DNA of 64,000 bases. Source: Haladaptatus paucihalophilus DX253 (GTDB lineage Archaea; Halobacteriota; Halobacteria; Halobacteriales; Haladaptataceae). The position numbers and the translations under genes are program-made. The notes beneath the pieces are model-generated. The model searched no databases. It had not been told where the DNA came from and saw nothing but the letters and a program-made list of their open reading frames with translations. Location: contig NZ_AQXI01000001.1 of NCBI RefSeq assembly GCF_000376445.1, forward strand, positions 714,962-778,961, given 5' to 3'. Positions 62,941 to 64,000 of this stretch are shown piece by piece (position 1 is the stretch's first letter; each line of letters opens with the position of its first letter).

Positions 62941-63609
62941 ATGAACCGACGACGATTCCTCGCCGCGGGATTGTCCGGCGTGAGCACGCTCGCGGGGTGT
63001 CTCGGTGGGGCGTCCGATACCGACTCGTCCTCGACCGAATCGACGGGGACGACCGCCGAAACGCGAACCGCGACCGGAACGCGCACGACGGACGAAACGA
63101 GAACGACGACCGAATCCGGGTCGAGGGGCGGCGCGAACCGGACGGTCACGGTCGCGGATGCGGGAACGCTCGAAGCGGGCGACGTCTCCGTCGCAATCGA
63201 CCTCACGAAGTCGGAAATTACCGCCGACCACACCGCGGAAGTGGTGTTCTCGCTGCGCAATCGAACGTCGGCGTCGGTCACGCTCTCGTACACGCTCCCG
63301 CGAGGGTTGAACGTCGTCACGGGGTCGAAATCGAACGGCGACGCTCGCCTGTTGCTGGTCGGCCAGGGGGAACAGTGGAACCGGACCGACGGCTGTTGGC
63401 AGCCCGACGCGCGGACGCTTGCGAGGGGAATGCCGGACACGGAACGGTCGATAACGCTCGCGGGAGGCGAAACGCGGCGGGAACCGTATCGACTGTGGAA
63501 CCACCCGGAGAACGCGTCCTGTTTCCCCGCCGGGACGTACGAGTTCGTTCGCGCGTTTCGACGAAACGACTCGGAATCGACGTGGCGGTTCGGTCTTTCT
63601 CTCTCCTGA
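62941..63609 (+). CDS. Tat-type lipoprotein of unknown function
   Basis: 222 aa. Tat signal [20 protein letters not shown] with lipobox LAGC. A Ser/Thr/Asp-rich linker (about residues 26-62, with repeated T-E/T-R pairs) is followed by a beta domain ([20 protein letters not shown] and [13 protein letters not shown]), similar in layout to haloarchaeal surface lipoproteins. No catalytic motif seen. It lies between top6B and gyrB, reading towards gyrB. Confidence 0.8.
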   Translation: MNRRRFLAAGLSGVSTLAGCLGGASDTDSSSTESTGTTAETRTATGTRTTDETRTTTESGSRGGANRTVTVADAGTLEAGDVSVAIDLTKSEITADHTAEVVFSLRNRTSASVTLSYTLPRGLNVVTGSKSNGDARLLLVGQGEQWNRTDGCWQPDARTLARGMPDTERSITLAGGETRREPYRLWNHPENASCFPAGTYEFVRAFRRNDSESTWRFGLSLS

Positions 63610-63710
63610 CGAGGGGACATGAAAAGGAGAGGGGTGGATAATTTTAATTCGCACCGCGCGCGCGTGCGTGAGCTTTATCAGTGGTGCCTGCCTACTAAAA
63701 ATCAGAATTT

Positions 63711-64000
63711 ATGAGCGACGGAAATGAGTATAGCGCCGGGCAGATTCAGGTCCTCGAAGGGCTTGAAGCCGTTCGAAAGCGCCCGGCAATGTACATCGGT
63801 TCTACCGACTCTCGTGGGTTACATCACCTCGTCTACGAAGTGGTGGACAACTCCATCGACGAGGCGTTGGCCGGGTACTGTGACAGCATCGACGTAACGA
63901 TTCACGAAGACAACTCCGTCAGCATCGCGGACGACGGACGCGGGATTCCCGTGGACCGCCACGAGGAGTATGACATGCCCGCGTTGGAGGTCATTTTGAC
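63711..64000 (+). CDS. gyrB: DNA gyrase subunit B, 5' part
   Basis: The first 96 codons are in the window: [20 protein letters not shown], then [36 protein letters not shown] and [13 protein letters not shown]. This is the GHKL ATPase start of GyrB, which introduces negative supercoils with GyrA. The gene runs off the right end. A TTTATCA element about 36 bases upstream may be the promoter. Confidence 0.95.
   Translation, partial: MSDGNEYSAGQIQVLEGLEAVRKRPAMYIGSTDSRGLHHLVYEVVDNSIDEALAGYCDSIDVTIHEDNSVSIADDGRGIPVDRHEEYDMPALEVIL

Overview
The window is chromosomal DNA from a halophilic archaeon (class Halobacteria). The evidence is high GC, strongly acidic predicted proteins, Tat-type signal peptides with lipoboxes, leaderless genes with a TATA element about 27 bases before the start codon, and archaeal informational genes (ribosomal proteins S15 and S3Ae, KEOPS Pcc1, proteasome beta subunit, topoisomerase VI, CDC48, ATP-dependent DNA ligase). 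I cannot name the genus from sequence alone.

Layout. 0.2-2.7 kb: S15, a degenerate RecJ/Cdc45-like protein, Pcc1 and S3Ae in one operon, followed by a 25-bp tandem repeat array. 2.9-8.7 kb: halocyanin, ribL and a JAMM protein, an S1-DHH phosphoesterase, an exported phospholipase-D-like protein and two small genes. 8.8-14.1 kb: a minus-strand run with a HEAT-repeat protein, a CDP-alcohol phosphatidyltransferase, and a four-gene overlapping operon cofD, TIM-barrel, CitG-like, DUF447. 14.1-20.5 kb: a lipoprotein gene broken by one in-frame TAG, HD hydrolase, amidohydrolase, universal stress protein, BirA and beta-carbonic anhydrase. 20.6-23.8 kb: a LysE-type transporter whose start seems frameshifted, an arsenic operon (arsR-arsM-arsC) and a GNAT enzyme. 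23.8-25.7 kb: a broken small gene, a 533-bp cassette in the 3' end of the chorismate mutase gene, then shikimate kinase.

25.7-43.5 kb is mostly ordinary core genome: CNNM-type CBS protein, cation efflux protein, CDC48, HTTM membrane protein, pyroglutamyl peptidase, phosphate-type symporter, Lhr-like helicase, quinone reductase and GDPD sharing one tiny promoter region, succinyl-CoA ligase, and small membrane and HTH genes. 43.5-46.3 kb is gene-poor: a long gap, a Tat-exported protein, a broken PIN-domain gene, and tRNA-Val(CAC) with a displaced copy of its 3' end, which marks an old integration site. 46.3-59 kb carries a beta-helix protein, an MBL-amidohydrolase operon, a Bat-type HTH regulator, psmB, a glutamate-cysteine ligase-like protein, DNA ligase, and metal-dependent and zinc-ribbon proteins. 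59-64 kb has top6B-top6A on the minus strand, a Tat lipoprotein, and the start of gyrB running off the window.

The most unusual structures are the 533-bp single-gene cassette that rebuilds the end of the chorismate mutase gene with synonymous codons, the tRNA-Val attachment-site remnant beside a decayed PIN gene, the 25-bp repeat array ending inside a stop codon, and the cofD-linked genes whose function in haloarchaea is not established. Several genes carry single point or frame lesions (14.97, 21.3, 24.0, 45.6 kb). These could be real decay or sequencing errors, and reads would settle which.
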